From Craterilacuibacter sp. RT1T (GTDB lineage: Bacteria; Pseudomonadota; Gammaproteobacteria; Burkholderiales; Chromobacteriaceae): a stretch of 64,000 nt of DNA. This document shows, piece after piece, positions 1 through 9,522 of the stretch. Numbering within the stretch: position 1 is the first letter of the stretch; each line of letters starts with the position of its first letter. Where the stretch lies: the NCBI RefSeq assembly GCF_023502145.1, contig NZ_JAMFLI010000003.1, positions 1-64,000 on the forward strand. Direction: 5' to 3'. Below the pieces are notes generated by a model. It was given only the letters and a program-made list of their open reading frames with translations, did not search any database and was not told the origin of the DNA. A program made the translations under genes and the position numbers.

Positions 1-1
1 T

Positions 2-319
2 GCCGGGCAGGTGCTCAGAATAGGGGAGGCGGATAACGGCTTGACGCTGCAGATGCAGCGCGGGCAGCACTTGCAGCTGGTGGTGCCGGCTAATCCGTCT
101 ACCGGCTATGTCTGGCAGGCTACGGGGTTTGCCCCGGTGCTCGCGCAGCAGGGCGAGGCACTCTGGGTGGCGAATGGCAGCATGCCGGGTAGTGGAGGGG
201 TCGAAACCTGGTCTTTTGTCGCCGACAAGACGGGCGTCACACAGTTGCGGTTACGCTATTTGCGGCCATGGGAAGCGATGCCGCTACGCGAGCTGAGCTA
301 CCGCGTTGAGGTCTATTGA
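2..319 (+). CDS. Chagasin-type (I42) cysteine protease inhibitor, 5' truncated
   Basis: The reading frame is open to the window edge, so the true start and any signal peptide lie upstream. A GTG at 11 is the only in-frame start visible, and it would lack a secretion signal. The visible ~105 residues carry the three loops of the chagasin/inhibitor I42 family in order: NPSTGY, PGSGG and RPWE. In that family these loops wedge into the active-site cleft of papain-like peptidases. Bacterial members are usually exported, so a periplasmic role guarding against cysteine proteases is inferred. The domain call is fairly secure; localisation cannot be judged. Confidence 0.72.
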   Translation, partial: AGQVLRIGEADNGLTLQMQRGQHLQLVVPANPSTGYVWQATGFAPVLAQQGEALWVANGSMPGSGGVETWSFVADKTGVTQLRLRYLRPWEAMPLRELSYRVEVY

Positions 320-350
320 CTGATCTTTTTAATGCACGCTCTGGAGTATG

Positions 351-379
351 CAAAAAGGCGCACGGCTAGCGTGCGCCTT
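351..379 (-). terminator. Rho-independent terminator of the lipoprotein gene
   Basis: A 10-bp perfect stem (355-364 with 370-379) has a 5-nt loop. On the minus strand it is followed by five T residues. It lies 13 bp beyond the stop codon of the minus-strand lipoprotein gene. Confidence 0.8.
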
Positions 380-391
380 GATGATGAGCAT

Positions 392-1645
392 TTATTTGAT
401 GCGTTTGAATACGATAGGTTGAGACGTGTTATCCGCCGCAGTCAATGTAAGGCTATCTCCGCTTACTGTCAGTGGCAATGTCTGGTCTATGTCAATAGAA
501 GAGACATGGTTGCCATAACCTCCCTTGTCCACGGTGCTGACGCTGGCGTGCGACAGACCCCACCAGCCGGTCTGATCTTTCAAAACTTGGTAGTTAAGGG
601 TGTTGCTCTCCCATGTGTACTGACCGATCTCAAAACCATTACATGCGCCAGGTGTTTTGTCATCCACCAGATCACATCCATTGCGACCCGTTTCCACCAT
701 CAGATACTTGGTGACGCCGGTTGTTTTCCCGGTGTTGTAGAAGGTCAGTAGCACATCGTTATTTCCGGCTTTAACCGTCCAGCTGCCAAACAACGGCTTC
801 TCTGCAAAAGGTGTCAAACGTTCAAATTGGTGGCTAGCCTGGTTGTCCTTGACCTGAAGTACACCATCCTTGAGTGTGAAATTAAAAGTACCCTGCGGAT
901 GGGAAAGCCCCCACTCACCATTGGTGTCAATCTGCGGGTAAGCCTTAAGCTCGCCCGTGCCGGCATTCCAGCTATAGTTGCCTCGTTCAATACCCGGCTT
1001 CCCGCTGTTATCTGCGTCGCCATTCTGGGCCAGGGTATAAGTGCCATCAGGCAGGAGGGTTAGCAGCACCAGTGGGTCGGTATCTCCTTGTATCATCCGC
1101 CACGAGCCGGCAATCCCTGTGGTTGCCAGTGCCGCATTCATATGCGCGGTGGCCTGATCTTCGGCAACCAGAGCTTTGGGCAGTACCTTGCCCGCTGCAG
1201 CGTCGAAGTCTGCGGACTTGAAGTCCAGTTCGACGGTTTTTAACTGCTCGAACAGGGTGCGTGAAATCGTGATGCCGTTTTCCGGATTGTCGTCATCATC
1301 CAGCGTTTGCAACAATTGCGCGATATTGATCGCGATGGCGCTGGCCTGATCATTGTTCCCTGCCAGCATCAAGGGGGTGAGCAGCGCGGCGGCTTTGGCC
1401 GCAGGCAACTGGATCCCGCCGATGGAGAAGGTCACGCTTTCGCCTGGCAAATAGCGGAACTCGCCTTTTTCATTGGTGTAGCCGGATTGTGTCGCCGTTT
1501 TGTACGCGACGCCTGCCACAACGCTATCCTTGAATACGCCAGTCTGTGTTGTTGCCGTTGCACTGTCTGAACTGCTGCCTCCGCTGCCACCGCAAGCAGC
1601 CAGAATGACAGGTAACGTGATGGCGAGTAGGTGTCTGCTTTTCAT
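392..1645 (-). CDS. Lipoprotein with two lipocalin-like repeats, function unknown
   Basis: This is a 417-residue secreted lipoprotein. It starts with a short signal peptide ending in the lipobox LAAC (Cys about 17) and a Gly/Ser linker. The next ~100 residues (starting GVFKDSVVAG) resemble an N-terminal module seen in other proteobacterial surface lipoproteins. Two related modules follow, at about 175-275 and 280-415. Each opens with a GSW motif, has a hydrophobic strand with a VLLT core, then a Y-[ST]-W strand (NYSW, QYTW) and a WGLSH motif, like an internal duplication of a lipocalin-like beta sheet. The start has a good ribosome site (AAGGGGG, 5 nt spacing). A perfect TTTGAC-N4-GTCAAA palindrome lies upstream. 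Ligand and role are unknown; outer-membrane anchoring is inferred. Confidence 0.7.
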   Translation of the reverse strand: MKSRHLLAITLPVILAACGGSGGSSSDSATATTQTGVFKDSVVAGVAYKTATQSGYTNEKGEFRYLPGESVTFSIGGIQLPAAKAAALLTPLMLAGNNDQASAIAINIAQLLQTLDDDDNPENGITISRTLFEQLKTVELDFKSADFDAAAGKVLPKALVAEDQATAHMNAALATTGIAGSWRMIQGDTDPLVLLTLLPDGTYTLAQNGDADNSGKPGIERGNYSWNAGTGELKAYPQIDTNGEWGLSHPQGTFNFTLKDGVLQVKDNQASHQFERLTPFAEKPLFGSWTVKAGNNDVLLTFYNTGKTTGVTKYLMVETGRNGCDLVDDKTPGACNGFEIGQYTWESNTLNYQVLKDQTGWWGLSHASVSTVDKGGYGNHVSSIDIDQTLPLTVSGDSLTLTAADNTSQPIVFKRIK

Positions 1646-1708
1646 ATATCCCCCTTTGGTTTGTGGTGCTCCTTTAAGTAAAAATTAGGGCGAGCCAGAA
1701 AAGCCGGA

Positions 1709-1724
1709 TTTGACCCATGTCAAA
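1709..1724. promoter_or_regulatory. FNR/ANR-like palindrome upstream of the lipoprotein gene
   Basis: TTTGAC-CCAT-GTCAAA is a perfect dyad with the FNR geometry (TTGAT-N4-ATCAA), differing by one base per half-site. Its centre is about 41 bp from a plausible start point if the weak -10-like TAATTT on the minus strand (1682-1687) is used. That is the class II activator position. The assignment is tentative. Confidence 0.35.
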
Positions 1725-1875
1725 TGATTACGATCATGGGTTTGAATAGGCTATTTTTTTGATGCTTTTTTATTTGAAACTCATTGATATTTATAGTTTT
1801 TTGTGTTTATTTTGTGGCGGAAATGGTCTTGATTTTCTGTTGGATTTTGATTGCCCAACTGACCGGGTCAGTTCG

Positions 1876-2793
1876 CTAAACCACTTGTGCCGTTTCACTC
1901 CATGCGGCCGCGTCCAGCCGGGTGTGTAGAAAATCCACCATGGTTCTGACCTTGAGCGGCAGGTGCTTGCGGCTGGGGTAGAGCGCATAAATGGCCACTT
2001 CACCGGCACTCCACTGCGGCAGCACTTCAACTAGCCGTCCGGCTGCAATATCTTCACCAACGATAAAGCCGGGCTGGCGCACCAGCCCCAGATGCGCCAG
2101 TGCAAACTGGCGGCAAACATCCCCATTGTTTGCAAGCAGGCGCGAGTCTACGCGTACGCTGTATACGTCCTCACCATTTTGCAATGCCCATAACTGGCGC
2201 TGGCTGGCATAGCTGTAGTCGATTACGCTGTGTTGCGTGATGTCTTGCGGGTGTTGCAGCGGCGGACGCCCGGCCAGGTAGTCGGGGCTGGCGCATACCA
2301 TCAGGCGGGCGCTGCAGAGTTGGCGCACGATCAGTTGCGAGTCGGGCTGTTCGCTGCTGATGCGAATGGCCAGATCAAAACCGTCTTCAATCAGGTCTAT
2401 TTTGCGGTCGGACAGGTCGATGTCCAGCTGGATGTCGGGATGGATCGCGGCAAACTCGGCCCATAAGGGGGCCAGATAGCGCGCGCCAAAACTGAGGGGC
2501 GCGCTCATGCGCAGCAGGCCGCGCGGCTCCAGACTATGGCTGGCCGCTTCGGCTTCCGCTTCGGCAATGGCCTGCAATACCTCGCGGCAACGCGCAACAT
2601 AGCGTTGCCCTTCTTCGGTCAGGGACAGACGCCGCGTGGTGCGCTGCATCAGCCTGACGCCCAGCTGCATTTCCAGATCGGCCACCAGTCGCGACAGTCT
2701 GGTTTTTCCCTGTTCCAACTGGCTTGCTGCTGCGACAAAGCTGCCCTGATCCACCACCGCCACCAGCGCCCGCATCGCTTCTAGTTTGTCCAT
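1876..2793 (-). CDS. LysR-family transcriptional regulator
   Basis: This is a 305-residue LysR-type regulator. The N-terminal winged helix-turn-helix covers about residues 1-60 (MDKLEAMRAL, then SRLVADLE and GVRLMQRTTRR). A periplasmic-binding-like effector domain follows at about 90-295. It belongs to the large one-to-one class that often sits divergent from the gene it controls. Here it faces a cytochrome b561-YceI-YceI set across a 92-bp AT-rich gap, so control of that set is the natural inference. The inducer cannot be predicted. The 230 bp beyond its stop, up to the lipoprotein start, hold only the FNR-like palindrome. Confidence 0.88.
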   Translation of the reverse strand: MDKLEAMRALVAVVDQGSFVAAASQLEQGKTRLSRLVADLEMQLGVRLMQRTTRRLSLTEEGQRYVARCREVLQAIAEAEAEAASHSLEPRGLLRMSAPLSFGARYLAPLWAEFAAIHPDIQLDIDLSDRKIDLIEDGFDLAIRISSEQPDSQLIVRQLCSARLMVCASPDYLAGRPPLQHPQDITQHSVIDYSYASQRQLWALQNGEDVYSVRVDSRLLANNGDVCRQFALAHLGLVRQPGFIVGEDIAAGRLVEVLPQWSAGEVAIYALYPSRKHLPLKVRTMVDFLHTRLDAAAWSETAQVV

Positions 2794-2885
2794 TGTTCTT
2801 TATTTCGCATTAATTTATTTCATTTTAGGTAGTTTATCGCGATCTCAAATGCCAATACAGTGCGCCATATGACAAAGAGGGGGCG

Positions 2886-3425
2886 ATGATGGCAGCAAAG
2901 GCGTATGCGCCACTGCAAGTGTGCTTGCACTGGTTAATGGCGGTTCTGATTGTAGCGACTCTTGGCGGCGGGTTTTATGTGGCGGGTCTTGCCTTGTCGC
3001 CAGCCAAATTCCGTTATCTGGCCTGGCACAAGTGGGCGGGTTTTGTCGTGCTGCTGCTGGTTTTCATGCGTCTTGCCGCGCGGCTGCGCTATGGCGCACC
3101 GGCGCTGCCTGGCCATATGGCCCCTCTGGCACGGGTGGCCGCCCACGCCGGGCATCTGGCGCTATACGGCTTGATGCTGACGCTGCCGCTGACCGGCTGG
3201 CTGATGAGCTCGGCCAAGGGGATCCCGCTGGTGCTGTTTACGGTATTGCCTGTGCCGGATCTGCTTGCGGCCAACCCTGAACTTGCCGGGCACCTTGCCT
3301 TCTGGCATCCGCTGCTGGCTTATACCCTAGCTGCTTTCATAGGTCTGCATGTGCTGGCCGCCCTTAAGCACCACTATCTCGATCGCGACGGCCTGCTGTT
3401 TCGTATGCGCCTGCGTCAACCATAA
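2886..3425 (+). CDS. Cytochrome b561 family membrane protein (YceJ-like)
   Basis: This is a 179-residue integral membrane protein with four predicted helices (about 15-33, 48-65, 86-108 and 140-162). Histidines in or beside the helices (H15, H48, H86/H89 and H158 region) are the expected ligands for two b hemes. The start is ATG 2886 (or 2889) behind a GAGGGGG ribosome site. In E. coli a cytochrome b561 (YceJ) is co-transcribed with the periplasmic YceI. The same pairing is seen here, with two yceI copies directly downstream. Electron transfer between the quinone pool and a periplasmic partner is the family role; the substrate is unknown. Confidence 0.85.
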   Translation: MMAAKAYAPLQVCLHWLMAVLIVATLGGGFYVAGLALSPAKFRYLAWHKWAGFVVLLLVFMRLAARLRYGAPALPGHMAPLARVAAHAGHLALYGLMLTLPLTGWLMSSAKGIPLVLFTVLPVPDLLAANPELAGHLAFWHPLLAYTLAAFIGLHVLAALKHHYLDRDGLLFRMRLRQP

Positions 3426-3432
3426 GGATGTA

Positions 3433-3978
3433 ATGATGAAAAAACAGATTTTGGCGCTCGCGCTGTGCCTGCCGCTCTGGGCGCAAGCACAGGTGCTGGA
3501 TGCCGCGGCCAGCCGGCTTGATTTCACACTGACCCAGATGGGCGTGCCGATGAAGGGCAGCTTTCGCGCTTTCAAGGCCGAGGTGAATTTTGATCCGACC
3601 AAACTGGCCGCCAGCCGTGCCGATATTCGCATTGCCACAAGCAGTATCGCTTTGCCGGCGGCTGATGCGGTGAACGAAGCGAAAAAGCCGGACTGGTTTG
3701 ATGTGGCACGCTACCCCGAGGCGCGTTTTGTTGCCAGCCAGTTCAAGCAGTTGGCTCCTGAGCGTTTCGAAGTGCGCGGCAAGCTGACGCTTAAGGGCGT
3801 GACGCGCGAGATTGTCGCGCCGTTTACCACCAAGGCACAGGGCAAGAAGCTGCTGATCGACGGCATGCTGCCGGTGTCGCGCCTGGCATTCAATATCGGC
3901 GACGGCAGTTGGCGTGATACCGAAACCGTATCCGATATTGTCAAACTCAATTTCCGTCTGACCCTGATTCAAGCCTGA
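3433..3978 (+). CDS. yceI: Periplasmic YceI-family protein (first copy)
   Basis: This is a 181-residue precursor. It has a Sec signal peptide (MMKKQILALALCLPLWAQAQ, cleavage after AQA) followed by the YceI lipocalin-like beta barrel that binds isoprenoid lipids in characterised relatives. Typical features are SRLDFT near the mature N-terminus, the KPDWFDVARYPEARF stretch and the GKLTLKGVT strand. The open frame extends upstream, but ATG 3433 has the ribosome site AAGGATG and gives a proper signal peptide. The gap to the b561 gene is 7 bp, so they are co-transcribed. It differs clearly from the second copy, so this is an old duplication. Confidence 0.87.
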   Translation: MMKKQILALALCLPLWAQAQVLDAAASRLDFTLTQMGVPMKGSFRAFKAEVNFDPTKLAASRADIRIATSSIALPAADAVNEAKKPDWFDVARYPEARFVASQFKQLAPERFEVRGKLTLKGVTREIVAPFTTKAQGKKLLIDGMLPVSRLAFNIGDGSWRDTETVSDIVKLNFRLTLIQA

Positions 3979-3999
3979 ATAAACCCGAAGGAGCACACC

Positions 4000-4569
4000 A
4001 TGAAAAAAACCCTACTTGCCAGCCTGATTTTGTCTGCCGTTGGCGCTGCTTATGCCGCACCGGTCAAGTATGAAATCGACCCGACCCATACCACGGCCAG
4101 TTATGAGGTTAACCATCTGGGCATGTCGCTGCAAAGCGGGACTTTCAGCCAGATCAAGGGCAATTTGCTGGTCGATGAGGCGGCTAAAGCGGCCAGGGTG
4201 GATGTCACGATTCCGACCGCTACGCTGAATAGCCATCTGGCCAAGCGTGATGAGCATCTGAAAAGTGCCGACTTTTTTGATGTAGCCAAATATCCGACCA
4301 TGCGTTTCGTTTCGGACAAAGTGCTCTTCAAGGATGGCAAGCCTTCCTCCATTGATGGCCAGCTGACGCTGCTGGGGGTGACCAAGCCGGTGACGCTTAA
4401 GGTGCATTTCGCCGCCAAACAGGCCAACCCCATGAGCGGGGTGGAAACCTGGGGGGTGAACGCCACCGGCCAGCTTAAGCGCAGCGAGTTCGGCATGAAG
4501 ACCTATTTGCCGGGTATTGCCGACGAAGTAAAACTGGATATTGCGCTGGAAGCACCCAAGGCGCAGTAA
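4000..4569 (+). CDS. yceI: Periplasmic YceI-family protein (second copy)
   Basis: This is a 189-residue precursor. The signal peptide runs to about residue 20 (GAAYA then APVKYEID). The YceI barrel follows, with the hallmark DPTHTTASYEVNHLG start, SADFFDVAKYPTMRF, GQLTLLGVTKPV and a C-terminal KLDIALEA strand. It is closer to the canonical E. coli YceI form than the upstream copy. It lies 21 bp after that copy, with ribosome site AAGGAG. Proteins of this fold carry polyprenyl-type lipids in the periplasm and respond to base or osmotic stress in E. coli. Here it probably partners cytochrome b561. Confidence 0.9.
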   Translation: MKKTLLASLILSAVGAAYAAPVKYEIDPTHTTASYEVNHLGMSLQSGTFSQIKGNLLVDEAAKAARVDVTIPTATLNSHLAKRDEHLKSADFFDVAKYPTMRFVSDKVLFKDGKPSSIDGQLTLLGVTKPVTLKVHFAAKQANPMSGVETWGVNATGQLKRSEFGMKTYLPGIADEVKLDIALEAPKAQ

Positions 4570-4626
4570 TACGGCGAGCGGCTTGGCCAGGCTCAAGCCG
4601 CGTCTATCCGCGATAGGAGTTCAGTC

Positions 4627-5400
4627 ATGCGTTTGCCTACCTTGTTTATTTCTCACGGCGCGCCCACGCTGGCGCTGGAACAGGGCGCCGATGCGCAATT
4701 TCTCGCCGCGCTTCCTGCGCGTTTCGCCGCGCCGCGTGCGGTGCTGGTGGTGTCGGCACACTGGCAGGCGGCGCAGCCTGTGATCGGCTGTGCCGCGCAG
4801 CCGGTGACGATGCATGATTTTTCCGGCTTTCCCGCGCCCTTGTCTGCGCTGCACTATCCGGCTCACGGCAGCCGCGAGCTGGCGGGCGAGCTGGCTGCCG
4901 CGCTGGACACAGCCGGCATCGCTTATGCGGTCGATGATATGCGCGGACTGGACCATGGCGCATGGGTGCCGCTGAAACATATGTGGCCAGAGGCCGGTGT
5001 GCCGGTACTGACACTGGCGCTGCCTTATGCGACAGACGCAGCAACATGGCTGGCTCTGGGGGAGGCTTTGTCCGCTTTGCCGGCGCAAGGCGTGCTGATA
5101 TTGGGCTCGGGCGGTTTTGTACACAATCTGGCGGCCTTGCAGGCAGATGGTAGCCCGCCGCCACAGTGGGCACAGTCGTTTGAAGCGTGGATGGACGATG
5201 CCTTGCAAAACGGCCGGCGCGAAGCGTTGCTGGCCTGGTCGCAGCAGGCGCCTTATGCGCGTCAGGCGCACCCCAGTTGCGAGCATCTGGCGCCGCTGTT
5301 TGTCGCCCTGGGAGCGGCAGGGTCTGCGGCCCATGCGCAAAAGTGGTATGCGGCGTGGCGTTACGGCAGCTTGTCGATGGCGGCTTACGCCTTTGTCTGA
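4627..5400 (+). CDS. ygiD: LigB/YgiD-type extradiol ring-cleavage dioxygenase
   Basis: This is a 257-residue class III extradiol dioxygenase-like protein, the length of E. coli YgiD (DOPA 4,5-dioxygenase type). The metal-binding histidines expected in the family are visible: H10 in LFISHGAP, H45 in VSAHWQ and one in GSGGFVHNL. The DMRGLDHGAW segment is also diagnostic. The start ATG 4627 has ribosome site TAGGAG. The enzyme would open catechol-type rings with a divalent metal in the cytosol. The physiological substrate is unknown. It lies 57 bp after the YceI genes on the same strand; functional linkage is not evident. Confidence 0.82.
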   Translation: MRLPTLFISHGAPTLALEQGADAQFLAALPARFAAPRAVLVVSAHWQAAQPVIGCAAQPVTMHDFSGFPAPLSALHYPAHGSRELAGELAAALDTAGIAYAVDDMRGLDHGAWVPLKHMWPEAGVPVLTLALPYATDAATWLALGEALSALPAQGVLILGSGGFVHNLAALQADGSPPPQWAQSFEAWMDDALQNGRREALLAWSQQAPYARQAHPSCEHLAPLFVALGAAGSAAHAQKWYAAWRYGSLSMAAYAFV

Positions 5401-5426
5401 AAGCGTAAGCCGGTGCGGGGGGCGTG

Positions 5427-6998
5427 TCAGACTTCGAAGGTTTCCGCCAGCTTGCGCATCTCACCTGCACGGACAGACAGGCCGCTAATCTGGCGGGTCG
5501 CGTTGGCCAGATGTTCGTTGGAGGCGCTAAATTGCTCGGCAATGCTCAGCATTTCATTCGCCAGATGGTTGGCGGCTGCCGATTGCTGCTGGTTGGCACT
5601 GGCGATGTCCTGCATATTGCCGTCTACGGTTTCGGTTTCGCGTGAGACGGCATGAATGCCATCGGCCGCATCTTTCTGGGCGAGTGCGCTGTTCTGGCTT
5701 TGACGGGTGACATCGCCCATCTTGTGGATGGCGTTGCTGGTCGCCTCATTGACATGGGCGATCAGCTGGTTGATCTGTCCGGTTGACTGGCTGGTGCGCT
5801 CTGCCAGCTTTCTGACTTCATCGGCCACGACGGCAAAGCCGCGACCCGCTTCACCGGCACGCGCGGCTTCGATGGCCGCATTCAGCGCCAGCAAATTGGT
5901 CTGCTCGGCAATATCGTGAATGGTATTGCTGACCAGGCTGATCTGGCCGATGGCGTCCCCCAGTGAAGCCACCGTTTGCTGGGCCGTCTCGACCTCGCGG
6001 CTGAAGGTGCCGCTTTGCGTTTCCAATAGCGAGAGCTGCTTGCTGCTGCCATCCAGGCGCTCGCGGGTCATTTTGCTGATCTGTGCAGACTGGGTGGCAT
6101 TTTCTGCAACTTGCGTGATGGAGGCGGACAGCTCTTCAATCGCGCTGCTGATATTGGTGACGCTGCTGCTGCCGGTGGCGATGCGATCTTGTGTTTCGTG
6201 CATGCGCGCTTCCAGTTGTGCGCTGCTGCTGGTCAAGGCATGGGCGGCAGTCTGGATGTCGTCAACTACGACCTTGGTTCTGGCCTGCATGATAGCGAGT
6301 GCTGTTGCCAGTTCCCGGGCGATGCCGGACTGTTTGCAGGCAATGGGTTCGCCCAGCCGGCCTTCGGCCATGGCATGGCAGGCGTCAATCAGCGCATGGA
6401 TATTTTGTTGCTGGCGCTGCTCATAGTGCTGCCAGAGCAGTGTGGCGCTCAGGGCGAAAGCGCCCAGGCCCAGTGCCAGCGGCGAGGCCTGCCAGGCGGC
6501 CATGCCGGCGATAAGCGCGCACATCAGTAATCCGTAAAGCCGGCGTACCGTCTTTTCACCGGGGCCTTTGCGGGGCGGGCGGGGCAGCGCCGCGGCCGAC
6601 ATCAGGGCCGGGTAATCGCGTTGTGCCTGCTCGATTTGTGTGCGCGAGGCCGGAGAGCGTACCGACATATAGCCCGTGGTTTTCCCTTTTTCCTGCATGG
6701 GCAGCACGAAAGCGTCTACCCAGTAATGGTTGCCGTTCTTGCAGCGGTTTTTGACCAGGCCATTCCATGGCTGGCCCGAGCGTATGGTCTGCCATAAATC
6801 GGCAAACAGTAGCGGCGGCATGTCCGGATGGCGCACGATATTGTGATGTTGTCCGATCAACTCGTCGCGGGTGAAACCGGAGATTTCCAGAAAGCGGTCG
6901 TTGACATATTCAATCACGCCATCCAGTTGGGTGCGGGTGACGATGATGCCCTCGGTAAAGGGCGTTTCCTGATTGGTAACTGGCTGGTTGTTGCGCAT
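5427..6998 (-). CDS. Aer-like PAS-domain methyl-accepting chemotaxis protein
   Basis: This is a 523-residue energy/redox taxis receptor. The N-terminal PAS domain (about 20-120) matches E. coli Aer closely, including the NIVRHPDMP segment that binds FAD there and PWNG-VKNR-KNGNHYW. A hydrophobic hairpin at about 155-200 anchors it in the membrane without a periplasmic domain. The C-terminal MA signalling domain (about 290-515) contains the conserved hairpin tip [19 protein letters not shown], where CheA and CheW bind. ATG 6998 is chosen because it has ribosome site GGAG and matches the Aer N-terminus; an open frame reaches 7070. No CheA or CheW gene is nearby. Confidence 0.9.
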   Translation of the reverse strand: MRNNQPVTNQETPFTEGIIVTRTQLDGVIEYVNDRFLEISGFTRDELIGQHHNIVRHPDMPPLLFADLWQTIRSGQPWNGLVKNRCKNGNHYWVDAFVLPMQEKGKTTGYMSVRSPASRTQIEQAQRDYPALMSAAALPRPPRKGPGEKTVRRLYGLLMCALIAGMAAWQASPLALGLGAFALSATLLWQHYEQRQQQNIHALIDACHAMAEGRLGEPIACKQSGIARELATALAIMQARTKVVVDDIQTAAHALTSSSAQLEARMHETQDRIATGSSSVTNISSAIEELSASITQVAENATQSAQISKMTRERLDGSSKQLSLLETQSGTFSREVETAQQTVASLGDAIGQISLVSNTIHDIAEQTNLLALNAAIEAARAGEAGRGFAVVADEVRKLAERTSQSTGQINQLIAHVNEATSNAIHKMGDVTRQSQNSALAQKDAADGIHAVSRETETVDGNMQDIASANQQQSAAANHLANEMLSIAEQFSASNEHLANATRQISGLSVRAGEMRKLAETFEV

Positions 6999-7062
6999 GG
7001 TCGGCTCCGGATGGATGAATTTTTGAGCGTTTGTCTTGGTCAATGCACGGCGGGTAGGCGTG

Positions 7063-9522
7063 CTATGCATGTTGCTCCGGGCTATGGATCAGGGTGTCGA
7101 TGACAGTTTGTGCCGGCATCGGACGGGCAAACAAATAGCCTTGCAGGGTCAGCTCGCCACGTGCGGCCAAGAAATGTTGCTGGGCTTGTGTTTCGACACC
7201 CTCGGCAACAATGGCCAGGCCAAGATGGCGGGCAATGGAAATAATGGTGTCGACCAATGCGCCATCGTTTTTGTCGCCGGGCAGGTTACGCACAAAGCTC
7301 TGGTCTATCTTCAGCTCGTGTATCGGCAGTTGCTTAAGATAGGCCAGCGAGGAGTAGCCGGTGCCAAAATCGTCAATGGAGAAGCGTATGCCGGCTTCGC
7401 TTAGCGCCGCCATTTTGGCGCGTGCCTCATCGAATTTGTCCAGCAACAGCCCTTCGGTGATCTCCAGTAGCAGCCGGTTGGGCGAGGCGCCTTCGCGCTC
7501 CAAGGTGGCTAAGACGGTATCAACAAAATTATCTTGGGCGAAGTGTTTGGGGCTGACATTCACGGCAATGGAAATAGGGCTGCCGGCAGCCGCAAGCTGA
7601 GCCAGCGCCTGACAGGCTGCCGTGAGTACCCAGTTATCCAGCTCGATGATCAGGCCGCTTTCTTCGGCCACCGTGATGAACTCGCCGGGGGGCACCAGAC
7701 CACGCACCGGATGCGCCCAGCGCACCAGTGCTTCCAGGGCGCAGACTTGCCCCTGGGTATTCACCTGATGTTGCAGATAGAGCCGTAGCTCTCCCTCTGC
7801 GATGGCAAGGCGCAAGTCGCGTTCGATATCAAAGCGCTTACGTGCGATGTCGCCCATGCTGCTTTCGAAAAAGGCGATATAGCCGCCGCTTTGCCGGCGC
7901 GCGCGCGAGAGTGCGGTCTGGGCCATGAGCATCAGTTCGCTGGCATCTTCATCGCCACTGGCCAGGGCAATGCCGATGCTGACGCTAAGCTGTACCGGAC
8001 TGCCTTGCAGCTCAATAGGCAGGGCGACGCTGGCTTGTACATCGTTGGCCAGATGCATCATGACCGAAGCGGCCTCCCGCCTGGACGCAGGCAGATTGGT
8101 TTGCAAAATGGCAAACTCGTCGCCGGTCAAGTGTGCCAGCAGGGCATGGGGGAATTGTGCGGCCAGCCGTTCGCCCACACTGCACAGCAACTGGTCGCCG
8201 GCTTGCATGCCGCGTGCTTCGTTGATTTTGTTGAAACGGTTGATATTGAGCACCAGCACGGCCACACCACCTTGGCGGCTTAGCGTTTCATCCAGTTTTT
8301 CCAGCAGCAGTTTGCGGTTAGGCAACTGGGTGAGTGAGTCATACAGTGCCAGCCGGCGCGCATCTTCCTGAGCGCGGTAGATGCAGGCAAGGTCGCTGAA
8401 CAAGGCGACATAGCGGTTGATGCTGCCGTCTTCTTCGTTACGGATGGCGCGCACCATCAGCCACTGCGGATAGATCTCGCCATTTTTGCGCTTGTTCCAG
8501 ATTTCGCCCTGCCACAGACCCGTTTGTTTCAGCGTCCGGTGGAATTGGCGGAAAAATTCCGTATCGTGCCGGCCCGAGGCCAAAAGTGTCGGGGTGTTGC
8601 CGAGTGCATCGGTGGCGCTGTAGCCGGTAATGTCGGTAAAGGCCGGGTTGACGGCAATGATGCGGCTATTGACATCGGTGACGAGTATGCCTTCAGTCGC
8701 GGCATCGAATACTTGCTGTGCCAATTGCAAGCTGGCCTGGTTGGCCAGCAGGCTATCGCGGTCTTGGCGTGTGCGCTCAAGGCCGGCATTGAAAACCTGC
8801 ACCAGTTCGCGTATTTCGGCAACACCTTGTTCCGCGACCGGGGGCAGGTCGAGCCGGCCTTGTTGTAAGGCGCGACTGCGGCCGAGTAAATCGGCCAGCG
8901 GAATGGCCACATTGCCGCGTACCCACCACGACAATATCCCGGCAAACAGCAGCATGCCCAGCCACTCGGGCAGGCGCTGCCATAGGCCGTGGCTAAGCCC
9001 TGCGGTCATGTTCTGGCTGTAGTCGTAGCGTATCCATACCACGCCGCGCTCCAGCGCACTGATTTCATGCGGACTGGCCGCCATGGTGTACGGCATCATG
9101 ATGCTCAGTTTCTTATTGTGCGCATCATGACTCAGCCGCGCTTTTACGCCGGAGCGGGCGAGGGCAAAGCCGGCCCCGTCCCAGGCCGGCAGCGCGAGCG
9201 CCGCCGCTTGCCCTTTGCGCTCACTGCGACTGGCGTAGCGTACTTGCCCATCGGCGTTAACCAATGCAGTTTCCATGCTGTCGCTTTTGGCGCCGGTGAG
9301 CATGACTTCGGCTTCGAGCTGGGCAGGATTGTGCTGTTGCAGCGTAGCGGCCAGACGGGACAGACGCGCCGATTCGCTACGTAGTAGTGCATCGGCTTGT
9401 TCGTGGATGCTCTGCGTTTCGATTTGTCGCATCCAGCCCAGAGACAGCATGACTGAAAGCATAAAGGCGATAATAACGGCCAGCGGCAACAGCAAGCGCA
9501 AGGATAGGGCGCGATATTTCAT
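7063..9522 (-). CDS. Membrane-bound PAS-GGDEF-EAL cyclic-di-GMP protein
   Basis: This is an 819-residue protein: membrane helix about 8-30, a periplasmic sensor region to about 185, a second helix, HAMP-like linker about 210-260, PAS about 275-390, GGDEF about 395-555 and EAL about 565-815. The cyclase motif reads TGDEF rather than GGDEF, so synthase activity is doubtful. The EAL half keeps [29 protein letters not shown] and AEGVET, so it is probably an active c-di-GMP phosphodiesterase. The start overlaps the stop of the upstream solute-binding protein gene by ATGA, so the two are made together. The periplasmic domain probably docks that protein, as in NspS-MbaA-type pairs. Confidence 0.9.
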   Translation of the reverse strand: MKYRALSLRLLLPLAVIIAFMLSVMLSLGWMRQIETQSIHEQADALLRSESARLSRLAATLQQHNPAQLEAEVMLTGAKSDSMETALVNADGQVRYASRSERKGQAAALALPAWDGAGFALARSGVKARLSHDAHNKKLSIMMPYTMAASPHEISALERGVVWIRYDYSQNMTAGLSHGLWQRLPEWLGMLLFAGILSWWVRGNVAIPLADLLGRSRALQQGRLDLPPVAEQGVAEIRELVQVFNAGLERTRQDRDSLLANQASLQLAQQVFDAATEGILVTDVNSRIIAVNPAFTDITGYSATDALGNTPTLLASGRHDTEFFRQFHRTLKQTGLWQGEIWNKRKNGEIYPQWLMVRAIRNEEDGSINRYVALFSDLACIYRAQEDARRLALYDSLTQLPNRKLLLEKLDETLSRQGGVAVLVLNINRFNKINEARGMQAGDQLLCSVGERLAAQFPHALLAHLTGDEFAILQTNLPASRREAASVMMHLANDVQASVALPIELQGSPVQLSVSIGIALASGDEDASELMLMAQTALSRARRQSGGYIAFFESSMGDIARKRFDIERDLRLAIAEGELRLYLQHQVNTQGQVCALEALVRWAHPVRGLVPPGEFITVAEESGLIIELDNWVLTAACQALAQLAAAGSPISIAVNVSPKHFAQDNFVDTVLATLEREGASPNRLLLEITEGLLLDKFDEARAKMAALSEAGIRFSIDDFGTGYSSLAYLKQLPIHELKIDQSFVRNLPGDKNDGALVDTIISIARHLGLAIVAEGVETQAQQHFLAARGELTLQGYLFARPMPAQTVIDTLIHSPEQHA

